64,000 bases of DNA from Tateyamaria omphalii (GCF_001969365.1 NZ_CP019312.1:3797637-3861636); one strand, 5' to 3'. Positions 52,635 through 61,983 are shown, counted from the stretch's first letter. Notes: a model not told the origin generated them from the letters alone. Program-made: numbers and translations.

Positions 52635-53888
52635 ATGCCTGTGTTCCTGGAAATCGAAGAAGATGACATCACCGATGGTGCGTTCTGGGCGTCGCTGGTC
52701 ATTGACGCGGACAGCACCATCGACGTGTCCGATTTGGATGACGAGATCAATGTCATCCTGACGGCCAATTCAATCACCTTTGAAAACACCGATACGGGGG
52801 TCGTGACGACCTATGACGACGCTTTTCTGGCCGGGGGGTCATTCAGCGAAATCGTGGAGTTTGTCGGCAACGACGGCAACAGCAATGTCAGCGGTTCGGT
52901 CGGCCTGAATTCTGACGGGTATGAGGGTGGCGACGGTAACGACACCTTTGTCGACGATGGCGCGCTGGGTGGTGCGTTGATTGGGGGTGAAGGCGACGAC
53001 ACGCTGGTTGGTGGTGTCGGCAGCAACAACATTGATGGCGGCGACGGCGAGGACCTGCTGTTTGCCGGGTCCGATGGCAACAATCTGAGCGGGGGTGACG
53101 GCGACGACACCCTGTTTGCCCAGGATGGCGCTGGCGTTCTGGATGGTGGCGATGGCGATGATGACATCTTTGCCGGTCTGAACACCAACTTCGTGCAGGG
53201 GGGCGATGGCACCGATGGCTTGACCCTGCCTGCCGGATCGACCTTTACCCCGTTTTTTCCCGGATCGACCGGGGGCACGGCGGTGCTGCCCAACGGGACC
53301 AGCTTTACCTATCTGAACATCGAAAATGTTGCTGTGGCGTGTTTTACCGAGGGCACGCTGATCCGGACGCCGACGGGCGATGTGCCCATCGAACGGTTGG
53401 AGGTGGGCGATCAGGTCACCACCCTGGACCGGGGCGCGCAGCCCGTTCGGTGGATGGGCATCAGTGTCGTTGATGGGCGCGGTGCTCACGCCCCCATTCG
53501 CTTTGCGCCCGGCACGATTGGCAATAGTCGACCCCTTTCCCTGTCGCCGCAGCACCGGGTGTTGCTGTCGGGCTGGAAATGCGAGTTGCTGTATGGCGCG
53601 CCGGAGGTTCTGTGCGCCGCCAAGCAGTTGTGCGACGGGGACCGCATTGCGCGCGCGCCCTGTGACCGCGTCACCTATTACCACATGATGTTCGAGCGCC
53701 ACGAGATCGTGTGGGCCGATGGTGCGCGGACCGAGAGCTTTTTTGTGGGCGATCATATCAGCGATGCGGACATGGGCCCTTATGCCGAGCTGGTCGCGTT
53801 GTTTCCCGAGCTTGCTGCGGGCGGAGAGGCCGCGATGCGCACGGCGCGGCCCTGTCTGAAGTTCTTTGAGGCGCAGGCGCTGATCTAG
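52635..53888 (+). CDS. RTX-type calcium-binding repeat protein with Hint domain
   Basis: A 417-residue protein. Residues about 95-190 carry at least six glycine/aspartate nonapeptides (GGDGNDTF, GGEGDDTL, GGDGEDLL, GGDGDDTL, GGDGDDDI). Then a Hint_2 domain starts with VACFTEGTLIRTPTGDVPIE (about residue 236) and includes LSPQHRVLLSGWKC. RTX repeats bind Ca2+ outside the cell and usually mark type I secretion; the Hint fold can self-cleave at Cys. No signal peptide, consistent with type I export. No type I exporter is nearby. Confidence 0.88.
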   Translation: MPVFLEIEEDDITDGAFWASLVIDADSTIDVSDLDDEINVILTANSITFENTDTGVVTTYDDAFLAGGSFSEIVEFVGNDGNSNVSGSVGLNSDGYEGGDGNDTFVDDGALGGALIGGEGDDTLVGGVGSNNIDGGDGEDLLFAGSDGNNLSGGDGDDTLFAQDGAGVLDGGDGDDDIFAGLNTNFVQGGDGTDGLTLPAGSTFTPFFPGSTGGTAVLPNGTSFTYLNIENVAVACFTEGTLIRTPTGDVPIERLEVGDQVTTLDRGAQPVRWMGISVVDGRGAHAPIRFAPGTIGNSRPLSLSPQHRVLLSGWKCELLYGAPEVLCAAKQLCDGDRIARAPCDRVTYYHMMFERHEIVWADGARTESFFVGDHISDADMGPYAELVALFPELAAGGEAAMRTARPCLKFFEAQALI

Positions 53889-53946
53889 CGAATATTGCCG
53901 GGGCGCGCGCTTGGCCTACCTTTGACGCAGTCAGGGGAGATGTCAG

Positions 53947-54348
53947 ATGCGCAAGTGGATCATTGGGGCCGTGATGGCTGTGGGTTTGGCCGGTGCCGTG
54001 CAGGCACAGGGGACCGAGATCGAGGGTGTCATTTCACGCCAGATCGAAGCCTTCAAGGTCGATGATTTCGCGCAGGCGTTTACCTATGCAGCGCCCTCCA
54101 TTCAGGGGATGTTCCGCACGCCAGAGAACTTTGGCCGCATGGTGACACAGGGTTATCCGATGGTGTGGCGCCCGGCGGACGTCACCTATCTGGATCTGCG
54201 GGAAGAGGCGGGGCGCTATATGCAGGTGGTCCGTATCGAGGATACGCAGGGAACGGTACATTTTCTGGGCTATTCGATGATCGAGACCGGCGAGGGCTGG
54301 AAGATCAGCGGTGTGCAGGTGCTGGAGGCGCCTGGTTTGAGCGCCTAG
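53947..54348 (+). CDS. Exported DUF4864-family protein
   Basis: A 133-residue protein with a signal peptide (MRKWIIGAVMAVGLAGAVQA). The mature part fits DUF4864: VISRQIEAFKVDDFAQAFTYAAPSI, then the GYPMVWRPADV segment and a final EGWKISGV strand, an NTF2/SnoaL-like small alpha-beta fold. Function is not known. The ribosome site AGGGGAG lies before the ATG. It converges with the S41-like gene with a shared CTAG at the two stops. Confidence 0.8.
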   Translation: MRKWIIGAVMAVGLAGAVQAQGTEIEGVISRQIEAFKVDDFAQAFTYAAPSIQGMFRTPENFGRMVTQGYPMVWRPADVTYLDLREEAGRYMQVVRIEDTQGTVHFLGYSMIETGEGWKISGVQVLEAPGLSA

Positions 54349-55466
54349 GCGTTGCTTGCGATCCGGAGCGCTGTTTGAAGCTGCGGGTCGCGGCCTTGTT
54401 GCAGGTCACTGACGGTCAATTCGATAGCCGTGTCGGGCTGTAGGTCGCCCGCGCCGATCATGTGTGCTGCGATCTCTGGTTCTGTCGTGCTGTCAGGGCG
54501 CCCTGTTTTCCAATCGTGCCACGCGGTGGAGTAGCGCAGTTTGGCGCCCGTGTCGGGCAGGTCGATGGTGTCCCCTTCGGCATGAAAATCTGTGGTGTCG
54601 CCCATTTCTTCCCCGATGATGTGCAGCCGGTCGCCGAGCCGGTGCCGGAGCAGGGCGACGAAGACGATGGCCGCGGAGAAGGTGAACTTGTTTACCAGTG
54701 CGATGCAGCAGGGGCCGTGCCAGTCGGTCGAGAGTGCGTCGAGGAGTGGCAGGGTTTTCAGGAAGTCGCCGCCGGGGTTGCCGCGCAGGTCAAGGATGAT
54801 GGGGACCTCTGTGGCGCTTCGGATGCGGTCTGCTGCTTGGGCGATTTGGGCTTCGAGGGACGGTGATTGATTTGGGCCGAAATTTGGCAGAGCGATCACC
54901 TGTGGCGGTGTCGCGCGGAGCTGGAGCGTGCCGGTTTCGGAGATCGGGTAGAGAGGGGCGGCTTCTGTCAGCGTATGGGGTGCATAGTGCGCTGCGGTTG
55001 TGTTGCCGTCCGCATCGGTGAGGTCGTAGGTGATGCCGCCCGCTATGTTCACGCCAAGCTGTGCGAGTGCGGCGGGCCAGACCAGCGTGATGGGGCCGAT
55101 GACCCTTTGGCGCTGCGCGGTTCCGCCGAGGTAGGGGCGGGCGCGGTCGAACACTTCGGCAACGGGGGTGCCGTTGATGGCTGAAAGTCGGTACGTTTTG
55201 CCTTCTTTTGAGGCCGCAAGTTCGGATCCGACGGAGACGATGCGCAGCGGAAAGACGCGGATCGCCGGGTTTGGGATGATGCGGGTGTGGCCGTTTCCGG
55301 CAAGGGCGACGCAGCGCATGGCCGACAGGATGAACCCGTCCGGGTCGGTCTGATCGTGAAGCGCGGTTAGGGCGTCACTCAGTTCGGCGGCGTCAACGCG
55401 GCCAAAGGACGGGTCGCGGGTGAGGCAGATGTCCTCGATGATGTCGATATCTGCCTGTGCGTCCAT
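54345..55466 (-). CDS. S41-type peptidase-like protein
   Basis: A 373-residue protein starting MDAQADIDIIEDICLTRD at 55466. The C-terminal half has the S41 (C-terminal processing peptidase) core: IILDLRGNPGGDFLKTLPLL near residue 220 and VNKFTFSAAIVFVALLRH near residue 255, where Ser in FTFSAA is the expected nucleophile. No signal peptide and no PDZ domain are apparent, so it may act in the cytoplasm or be non-classical. The frame extends upstream of 55466 but lacks family similarity. Confidence 0.75.
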   Translation of the reverse strand: MDAQADIDIIEDICLTRDPSFGRVDAAELSDALTALHDQTDPDGFILSAMRCVALAGNGHTRIIPNPAIRVFPLRIVSVGSELAASKEGKTYRLSAINGTPVAEVFDRARPYLGGTAQRQRVIGPITLVWPAALAQLGVNIAGGITYDLTDADGNTTAAHYAPHTLTEAAPLYPISETGTLQLRATPPQVIALPNFGPNQSPSLEAQIAQAADRIRSATEVPIILDLRGNPGGDFLKTLPLLDALSTDWHGPCCIALVNKFTFSAAIVFVALLRHRLGDRLHIIGEEMGDTTDFHAEGDTIDLPDTGAKLRYSTAWHDWKTGRPDSTTEPEIAAHMIGAGDLQPDTAIELTVSDLQQGRDPQLQTALRIASNA

Positions 55467-55483
55467 GTGCGCAGCTTGCCACG

Positions 55484-56797
55484 CTATTCGGCGGCCTGCA
55501 CCCCCGGTTTTGGTTCGGTGTCGTGACCTTCGTGCAGGGGCCGCAGGCCGGTGATCAGCCGCGCGCCCTTGGAGAAGGTGAGGTAGGACCAGAACCAGTT
55601 CATGGCGACGAAGACCGGATTGCGCACGCCGATCAGGAAGTAGATATGCGCAATACCCCAGAGCCACCACGCGATGAAGCCCGAGAGGTGAAAGCGCCCG
55701 AAGTCGATGACGGCGGCATGCCGTCCGATGGTGGCAAGGTTGCCGGCGTGGCGGTAGCGGAAGGGGGTGTCGTGCGTTTTGCCTGCCGTGAGAGCCGCGA
55801 TGCGCTTGCCCAAGTATTTGCCGCCCTGTTTGGCAGCAGGTGCGATGCCCGGCACGTCCAGCCCATCTTTCCAAGGCACTTGGGCGGCGTCGCCGATCAC
55901 GTAGATATTCGGGCTGTCCGGCACGCTGAGGTCGGGGTTCACGGGCACACGGCCCGTGCGGTCGGTCGCAGTGTCAAGCCAGCGGCCCACATTCTTGACC
56001 GCAACACCTGCGCCCCAGACCTTGGTTGCGGAGGGGATGAACTGGTTGGGCAATTGCACGCCCTGTTCGGTGATATCTTGCACGCGGGTGTCGACCATGA
56101 CCTCGACTCCCAGTTTTTCGAGCGAGGCTTGTGCCTTGGCCGACAGCTTTTCCGGGAAGGCGCGCAGGACCCGGTCGCTGGCTTCGATCAGGATCACGCG
56201 GGCGTCGCGCGAGTTGATGCGGTGGAAATCGGCGGCGAGCGCATGGTTGGCGAGTTCGGCAATGGCGCCCGCCATCTCGACCCCGGTGGGCCCGCCGCCG
56301 ACCACGACAAAGGTCAGTTGGCGGCGCTGTTCGGCGTCTGAGTTCGAGATTTCGGCCCGTTCGAAGGCCATGAGCACCTGTTTGCGGATCTCGGTCGCGT
56401 CGATGATGCGCTTGAGCCCCGGCGCGTGCTGTTCCCAGTCGTCGCGTCCGAAATAGGAGTGGTGCGCGCCCGAGGCGACGATCAAATGATCGTAGGGAAA
56501 TGCCCCTTCGTCGGTGATCACCTGTTGCGCGACCTTGTCCACGTCGCGCACTTCGGTCAGGGCGACCGACACGTTTTTCTGGCCCGAGAAGATACCCCTG
56601 ATGGGCCAGGCGACGTCGGCGGGCGACAGATCTGCGGTGGCGACCTGATAAAGCAGCGGCTGGAACAGGTGGTAGTTGCGGCGGTCGATGATCTTGATAT
56701 CGACGGGCGCGTTTTTCAACGCGCGGGCGGCGGCGATCCCCCCGAAACCTGAGCCGATGATGACGACCTTGGGGCGGGCGTTTGTGATCGTTGACAT
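55484..56797 (-). CDS. ndh: NADH dehydrogenase, type II (NDH-2)
   Basis: A 437-residue single-subunit flavoprotein oxidising NADH to quinone without pumping protons. FAD motif VVIIGSGFGGIAAARAL near residue 11, the family signature NYHLFQPLLYQVATADLSP, NAD motif VVVGGGPTGVEMAGA near residue 163, and IYVIGDAAQ near residue 298. A C-terminal hydrophobic stretch (FIAWWLWGIAHIYFLIG) anchors it to the membrane. The start at 56797 follows GAGGTCG. Confidence 0.92.
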   Translation of the reverse strand: MSTITNARPKVVIIGSGFGGIAAARALKNAPVDIKIIDRRNYHLFQPLLYQVATADLSPADVAWPIRGIFSGQKNVSVALTEVRDVDKVAQQVITDEGAFPYDHLIVASGAHHSYFGRDDWEQHAPGLKRIIDATEIRKQVLMAFERAEISNSDAEQRRQLTFVVVGGGPTGVEMAGAIAELANHALAADFHRINSRDARVILIEASDRVLRAFPEKLSAKAQASLEKLGVEVMVDTRVQDITEQGVQLPNQFIPSATKVWGAGVAVKNVGRWLDTATDRTGRVPVNPDLSVPDSPNIYVIGDAAQVPWKDGLDVPGIAPAAKQGGKYLGKRIAALTAGKTHDTPFRYRHAGNLATIGRHAAVIDFGRFHLSGFIAWWLWGIAHIYFLIGVRNPVFVAMNWFWSYLTFSKGARLITGLRPLHEGHDTEPKPGVQAAE

Positions 56798-57060
56798 GGG
56801 GCGACCTCGTTGCGCTTTTGACATGACGTAGATCGGTATGCCGGGGCGGTTCTGCCATGTTTCGTCCGCATGATGTGAGGCGCTGTAACAATCGCGCCCG
56901 CCTGTGCGTTGCGCGCGCGGGCTGCCCGCCGAACGGTGCTGTCGGTGCCCGTTAACCCATCGTTGATACTTCCCTTGCCCGCGACGACCGGCCCCCGGGG
57001 CGCGTTCGGTTTCACTGCGTGACACGGCCAGATTTGGCCCCTGCCAAAAGGGATGAATGG

Positions 57061-59346
57061 ATGAACAAGGCAATTACTGATGGCGTCCTGCTGATGCCGC
57101 CCGCCTTTGCGGATGGTTTGAACGTCTGGTCGAGCGGCGATGGCACGCCGGGGACAGCCACCTATCAAAACGCGGCCAACGCGGCCTTTGTCCCCGCAGA
57201 TCAGGATTTTGGCGGTTGCCTTGAGTTGCAGAAGACATCGAACACCACGCGTGTTCGCTATATGGGTGAGACGCCGCTTTTGCCCGGTTGCTATCTGCGT
57301 GTGACCGCGCGGATCAAGGCGGTTGCCGGCAGTTTGCCCTCGGTGCAAATTGCGGGCTATCCGGCGCGGGCCAGTGGCCAACCTCTGGCTGATGTGGACA
57401 CGGCCGCGGACAGCGTGGCCCTGACCACCTACGGCGAGGTTGTCGAGGTGTCGGCCATCATCGGTGCTGGCAACCGGCCCGGCGTGGACCTCGTTTGGGG
57501 GTCGCGTGCAGTATACGGTCACTTCGGCATCGACCTGACGGGGCCGAACGGCGGCATCGTCCGCATTGACGACATCATCATCGAAGACGTCACATCGGTG
57601 TTTCTGCGTGACTTGCTGGCGGTTGTGGATGTGCGTGACTTTGGTGCGCTGGGCGATGGTACGACCGACGACAGCGATGCGTTCGATGCGGCCAATGCCG
57701 CGGCCAACGGTCGGACCATTTTGGTGCCCGAAGGCGTGTTCCGTCTGGAAAAGGACGTCGCATTCGAAGAGCAGGTGAAGTTCGAGGGCACCATCAGCAT
57801 GCCCACCGACAAGATGCTGCTCTTGCGCAAAAGCTTTGATCTGCCCACTTATATCGAAGCCTTTGGCGACGAGGTGCTGGCCTTCAAGAAAGCGTTTCAG
57901 GCGCTGCTCAATAGCTCGGATCACGAAAGCCTGGATCTGTGTGGGCGCCGCATCGCCGTGTTCGAGCCCATCGACATGCAGGCGGCTGTGCCCAACCGCA
58001 ACCAGTTCAACACCCGCCGGGTGATCCGGAATGGCCAGTTCGAGGCGCAGGGCGACAACTGGAACACCCAGACCGTCAGCAGCCAGGCCACCTATTCCTC
58101 GTCCAACGGGCGCACGCTGACCAATGTGACCAACATTGCCAATGTGCCCGTCGGGGCGCATGTGACCGGCAACGGTGTCGGGCGCGAGATTTATGTCCGC
58201 AGCAAGAATGTGGGTGCTGGCACAATCGAGCTGAACGCCCCGCCCTTTGATGCGGATGGCACGCAGAATTACACCTTCCGCCGCTTTGACTATCTGATTG
58301 ACCTGAGCGGCTTTTCCAAGCTGTCGAAGTTCAACATGTCGAACATCGAGTTCCAGTGTAACGGCAAGTGTTCCGGCATCATGCTGGCGCCCGCGGGCCC
58401 GACCTTTGAGTTGCAGGAGTGTTTCATCAGCCGTCCGAAAGATCGCGGGATCACGTCCATTGGTGGGGGCTGTCAGGGGATCCTGATCGACCGCTGCCAG
58501 TTCCTGTCCTCGGAAGAGGCGGAGAACGTGGCGGACCGAACCTCCATCGGGTTTAATGTCAACTCGAACGATGCCAAGATCCGGGATTGTCGCGCGACGC
58601 AGTTCCGTCACTTCATGCTGCTGGCGGGGCAGAACCACCTGATCAAGGGCAACCACTTTTTCCAGGGCGATGCCGTGGCAGATGGTTTCCGGACCGCTGG
58701 GATCGTGCTGCAGGACAACTACACGGCCAGCGTTGTCACGGGGAATTACATCGACAACTGCTTTGTCGAGTGGACGAACGAACGGGACCCCACGCCCGGC
58801 TTTACCAACGGGTTTTCCTTCAGTTCGTTCAGCCTGACCGACAACGTGTTTCTGTCCGGCGACGTGGCGCCCTGGTTCAGCTACCTTGTCGTCAAGCCGC
58901 ATGGGACCGGGCATTTCCTGAACGGTGTAACCGTGACCGGCAACCGGTTCCGGTCCATCAACGGGAATATCGACCGGGCCGAGCGCGTCGATACCAGCTT
59001 TGCTGATCTCGATCACAGCCGGAACCGGTCTGTCTGGTACAAGGGCAATTCGTACCACAACGTGCGCGAGCATGCGGAAAACCCGTTGGTCGTCGCACAT
59101 AGTCAGGGCACCAACACGCGGACCTGGACCATTGGCACCGACAAGAAACTGCCGTTCGAGGGCTTCTGCCAGTTCGTCGATTCCGTCATGCTGACCGGTG
59201 ATCTGCGCAACAATTCGAACCAGCGCCGCTATGAGGCGCCAGTGGGACGCGGTCGCATCGGGTCCGATGATGACCAGTTCTCGCTTGAGTTCAGCGAGGA
59301 CATGCGCGGGTCTGTTCGCGCGACGGTGCGGATGGACAAGGACTGA
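57061..59346 (+). CDS. Right-handed beta-helix protein, GH28-related
   Basis: A 761-residue protein starting MNKAITDGVLLMPP at 57061, where AAGGG is well placed; GTG at 57019 is an alternative. After an N-terminal jelly-roll-like domain (about residues 30-180) comes the pectate-lyase-superfamily opening VVDVRDFGALGDGTTDDSDA and a long parallel beta-helix (roughly residues 190-690). It resembles phage tailspike and polysaccharide-binding proteins, but no phage genes flank it. I know similar proteins of this length as conserved, uncharacterised Rhodobacterales genes. Confidence 0.8.
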   Translation: MNKAITDGVLLMPPAFADGLNVWSSGDGTPGTATYQNAANAAFVPADQDFGGCLELQKTSNTTRVRYMGETPLLPGCYLRVTARIKAVAGSLPSVQIAGYPARASGQPLADVDTAADSVALTTYGEVVEVSAIIGAGNRPGVDLVWGSRAVYGHFGIDLTGPNGGIVRIDDIIIEDVTSVFLRDLLAVVDVRDFGALGDGTTDDSDAFDAANAAANGRTILVPEGVFRLEKDVAFEEQVKFEGTISMPTDKMLLLRKSFDLPTYIEAFGDEVLAFKKAFQALLNSSDHESLDLCGRRIAVFEPIDMQAAVPNRNQFNTRRVIRNGQFEAQGDNWNTQTVSSQATYSSSNGRTLTNVTNIANVPVGAHVTGNGVGREIYVRSKNVGAGTIELNAPPFDADGTQNYTFRRFDYLIDLSGFSKLSKFNMSNIEFQCNGKCSGIMLAPAGPTFELQECFISRPKDRGITSIGGGCQGILIDRCQFLSSEEAENVADRTSIGFNVNSNDAKIRDCRATQFRHFMLLAGQNHLIKGNHFFQGDAVADGFRTAGIVLQDNYTASVVTGNYIDNCFVEWTNERDPTPGFTNGFSFSSFSLTDNVFLSGDVAPWFSYLVVKPHGTGHFLNGVTVTGNRFRSINGNIDRAERVDTSFADLDHSRNRSVWYKGNSYHNVREHAENPLVVAHSQGTNTRTWTIGTDKKLPFEGFCQFVDSVMLTGDLRNNSNQRRYEAPVGRGRIGSDDDQFSLEFSEDMRGSVRATVRMDKD

Positions 59347-59356
59347 CCCCGCCCGG

Positions 59357-60001
59357 TCAGAACGACCGCCACATGCCGAGTTTGAGGGCAAGGACACCGT
59401 CTTTGCCCTCGATCCCGACGACGAAACTGGGCGCTTTGGGTCGGGGCTGCCAGATGATCGACGGGGCGAGCGTCGGGCCCGTCTCACCGTCCGTGTCGCT
59501 TACGAACATCTGCATCATCACCTTGAAGCGGTCGTTGAGGGTGAGGCCAAATGTGGTGTCCAGCTTGAGCGTGTCAGGTCCATCGCCAAGCGCCCATTCG
59601 ACCGTGCCGTCAATGGCGAGCCAGCCATAGCGGTCCCACGCCTTGATCCCCCGCCCATAGCTGAGCACGGTGCGCAAAAGCGATTCCGAATTGTCACCGA
59701 ATGTGCTGCCGATGCCCAGTTCGTAGGCGATCTTGTATTCTCGTTCCTTGATCAAGATCGGTTTGCGCAGGAACAGAAAACCGGTGCCATTGCCGGCGCG
59801 GCCGTAGGTCATGTCCATGTCGACCTTGGCCCCGAGGGTCAGCTTTGGCCGCAGGCCATATTCGAGATAAACGGAGCCATCGAGCTTGCCCGTTTCCTGA
59901 TACACACCGCTATAGGACAGAAAGCCCGTGCCATGCTCCCGCATCCAGGCGCCAGCGCCGGCGGGCCATGCGCCGAAAATCGAGAGCAGAAAGAAGGGCA
60001 C
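59357..60001 (-). CDS. Outer-membrane-like protein of unknown function
   Basis: About 214 residues from GTG at 60001. Alternating amphipathic strands (YLEYGLRPKLTLGAKVDMDM; GIGSTFGDNSESLLRTVLSYG) and a terminal Phe suggest a small outer-membrane beta barrel. With the GTG start the signal peptide lacks a basic residue; the in-frame ATT at 60016 would add IRLLT, and a GGGGAG ribosome site is well spaced for it. Start therefore unresolved. It converges on the beta-helix gene across ten bases. Confidence 0.65.
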   Translation of the reverse strand: MPFFLLSIFGAWPAGAGAWMREHGTGFLSYSGVYQETGKLDGSVYLEYGLRPKLTLGAKVDMDMTYGRAGNGTGFLFLRKPILIKEREYKIAYELGIGSTFGDNSESLLRTVLSYGRGIKAWDRYGWLAIDGTVEWALGDGPDTLKLDTTFGLTLNDRFKVMMQMFVSDTDGETGPTLAPSIIWQPRPKAPSFVVGIEGKDGVLALKLGMWRSF

Positions 60002-60385
60002 AGTCAGGAGGCGAATGGCAGCATCTCCCCGGGTGAAGAACGCGCTGCGAGCGTGACCCCAACATGGTTAACAATTGATTAGCCCGGCCTGCGCACGAGG
60101 TTCGTTCCGTCGGTTTCGGACCCTTTTGCCCGTCACTGCGCGATGGATTGGCGATGCGAGTGATGCGAAGCGTGCATGAGGTCAAAGCGACCGGCGTCCG
60201 CAGCTGTCTCGGGCGCCGCTACGTCTGTCGCGGAAAGGACGACGACGTTACCGGCCAATGCTGGCGGGCCGCGATCAAAGATGCGCGACGGCCTTTGCAC
60301 CCCCTTGCAGGGGCTTTTTTTGCCGACGGTCCTGCGGCGGCGACCTGCGAACCCTATATTGACGTGGAACAACGGAGAGATGCCC
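60002..60385. other. Intergenic region with possible small-RNA terminator
   Basis: 384 bases without a confident gene. Contains TTAA-CAATTGA-TTAG at 60068-60082, similar to a CtrA box (TTAA-N7-TTAA), and a CCCC/GGGG stem (60301-60313) followed by C and seven T at 60315-60321, a terminator-like signal 65 bases before the zinc-ribbon gene. A plus-strand small RNA ending there is conceivable. Confidence 0.4.
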
Positions 60386-60697
60386 ATGCAATGCCCCATT
60401 GACGGAACCCAACTTGTCATCGCTGACCGGAGCGGGGTCGAGATTGACTATTGCCCGCAGTGCCGTGGGGTGTGGCTGGACCGGGGTGAGCTGGACAAGA
60501 TCATTGAGCGTGCTGCGGCCTACGCGCCGCCGCCTCCACCGCCACAGGCCGATCCGCAGATGAGCCGTGGGTACGATGAGCGGGACTATGATGATCGCGA
60601 TTATGATGATCGTGACTATGACAAGCGCGGCCGTGACCCGCGCCGTCGCAAGAAAAAGGGCATGGGTGACCTGCTGGGCGATATTTTTGACTTCTAG
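60386..60697 (+). CDS. Zinc-ribbon (TFIIB-type) protein with charged repeat tail
   Basis: A 103-residue protein starting MQCPIDGTQL at 60386; GGAGAG is correctly spaced for this ATG but touches the upstream one at 60380. The N-terminal zinc ribbon uses CPIDG and CPQCRGVWLDRGELDKI, the zf-TFIIB family pattern. Then comes a proline run, three repeats of RDYDD and a basic RRRKKKG segment, ending in a hydrophobic LLGDIFDF. The function of this family is unknown. Confidence 0.85.
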   Translation: MQCPIDGTQLVIADRSGVEIDYCPQCRGVWLDRGELDKIIERAAAYAPPPPPPQADPQMSRGYDERDYDDRDYDDRDYDKRGRDPRRRKKKGMGDLLGDIFDF

Positions 60698-61032
60698 GCG
60701 AGGCGGCTCATCAGCAGCATGGCCAACACGGCGCAGCCCAGCCCTGCATATTCGCGGGCGTAAAGGGGCTCGCCAAAGGCAACTGCGCCGATGACGGCAA
60801 GCGCGATGAGCGTCAGCATCGAATAAGCCACGCCCGCCTGAGCGAGGCTCACGTGCTGCATGGCGTAGAACCAGAACAGCGCCGAGACGCCGTAGAGCGC
60901 GACGCCCAGCACGACGAAGCCCGACCACATGGGCTGGTTGCCGTCGGCCGCCAGTTTTATCACGTAATCGCCGGCGATCACGACCATGGCAGTGACAAAG
61001 GTGAAAGCAAATCCAAATAGAATATGTGCCAT
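60694..61032 (-). CDS. Small multidrug-resistance/EamA-like four-helix transporter
   Basis: A 112-residue protein starting MAHILFGFAFTFVTAMVVIA at 61032 with four predicted membrane helices, the size of half an EamA transporter or an SMR protein. The HVSLAQAGVAYSMLTLIALAVI run resembles the third helix of SMR/DMT proteins (A-Y-A/S-x-W-x-G position), but the conserved Glu of classical SMR in helix 1 is not seen, so drug export is doubtful. Overlaps the 3' end of the zinc-ribbon gene by four bases, convergent. Confidence 0.65.
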   Translation of the reverse strand: MAHILFGFAFTFVTAMVVIAGDYVIKLAADGNQPMWSGFVVLGVALYGVSALFWFYAMQHVSLAQAGVAYSMLTLIALAVIGAVAFGEPLYAREYAGLGCAVLAMLLMSRLA

Positions 61033-61138
61033 AGGAAAGCCCTTGAATGAGGGCCGCGCGATGGTCTGCGGGGCTGTGAAATATGTGGTGAGCATGCCAC
61101 GGGCCGCCGCGTTGCCCTAGTCGGGTATTCCTGACGTT

Positions 61139-61558
61139 TCAGGCGGTGGGCGCCGTGGCACAGGCGCGGAATTTTTCGACTTCCGCGGCGGCCCCGGCAA
61201 GGGACACGGTGACGGCGGCGGTCTGGGTAAAGGCGGTCGCTGTCGTGTTGAATGCGAGCCCGTCGAGCACGTTGCCGAACCCTGTGTCCGTCACTGTGAG
61301 TGTTTGGCCCGAGGTCTGGTGGCGGGTGGTCGAGATGGTGTTCGGCTGCCCACCATCGAACCGCATGGAAAACGCGGGCGCGCTGGGCCAGCCGTCTTCG
61401 CTCGTGATCGCGATGGCATAGAGACGGGTCGCATGGTCGTAGGTGACCGCGATGTCCGCGGTGGCCTCGGCGTGGGAGAGGGTGCAGATCGGGGTCGGGC
61501 TGAAATCCCAGGCGTGGACCGGGGTTGCGAGGGCGGTGAGGGCGATCAGGAAACGCAT
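61139..61558 (-). CDS. Exported protein of unknown function
   Basis: A 139-residue protein with a short signal peptide (MRFLIALTALATPVHA) from the ATG at 61558; ATG at 61585 would add a basic nonapeptide. The mature part alternates beta strands (IAVTYDHATRLYAIAITSEDG; TLTVTDTGFGNVLDGLAF) and has two cysteines far apart (CTLSH near the start and RACAT near the end) that may form a disulfide. No family recognised. Confidence 0.6.
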   Translation of the reverse strand: MRFLIALTALATPVHAWDFSPTPICTLSHAEATADIAVTYDHATRLYAIAITSEDGWPSAPAFSMRFDGGQPNTISTTRHQTSGQTLTVTDTGFGNVLDGLAFNTTATAFTQTAAVTVSLAGAAAEVEKFRACATAPTA

Positions 61559-61770
61559 GATGTTATGATAGCGCCGTTTCCGCATCGGTCACTTCCCGCC
61601 GATGCCTTTGTCGAAAGTCCTTGTGCTTGGGCGTGGAAGCTGTCAGGTCGGCGGTGCATAGCTATTCTACTCGATGTTCTGATTTTCCTTACGGCGACCA
61701 GTCTCTCGATCAAGACGCCTACGCCGGACCGCTGCATTCCGCGAGCGGTATAATTCAAGGAAGACATCAC

Positions 61771-61977
61771 ATGGCCAACGGCACAGTGAAATGGTTCAAC
61801 ACCACCAAAGGTTTCGGTTTCATCGCTCCTGAGAGCGGCGGCAAGGACGTGTTCGTCCACATCTCGTCCGTCGAGCGTTCGGGCCTGACGGGTCTGGCCG
61901 ACAACCAGAAGGTCACGTTTGACCTGGAAGCCGGTCGTGACGGGCGCGAGAGCGCGGTCAACATCGCTCTGGTGTGA
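61771..61977 (+). CDS. Cold-shock family protein (CspA-like), copy 2
   Basis: A 68-residue cold-shock domain starting at 61771 after CAAGGAAGA, with RNP1 KGFGFIAP and RNP2 DVFVHIS. It differs from the copy at 24894 by Phe15, Ser33 and Val68 only. The 212 bases upstream are gene-free and shared with a divergent exported-protein gene; a TATAAT-like GGTATAAT lies 20 bases before the ATG. A REP-type palindrome follows seven bases after the stop. Confidence 0.93.
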   Translation: MANGTVKWFNTTKGFGFIAPESGGKDVFVHISSVERSGLTGLADNQKVTFDLEAGRDGRESAVNIALV

Positions 61978-61983
61978 TCCGGC

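Noticed and set aside
56716..59487. Minus-strand reading frame of 923 codons opposite the beta-helix gene
   Set aside because: Antisense shadow of a well-supported gene; no domain and no ribosome site. The same applies to long antisense frames over mreB, nadE and hydA.
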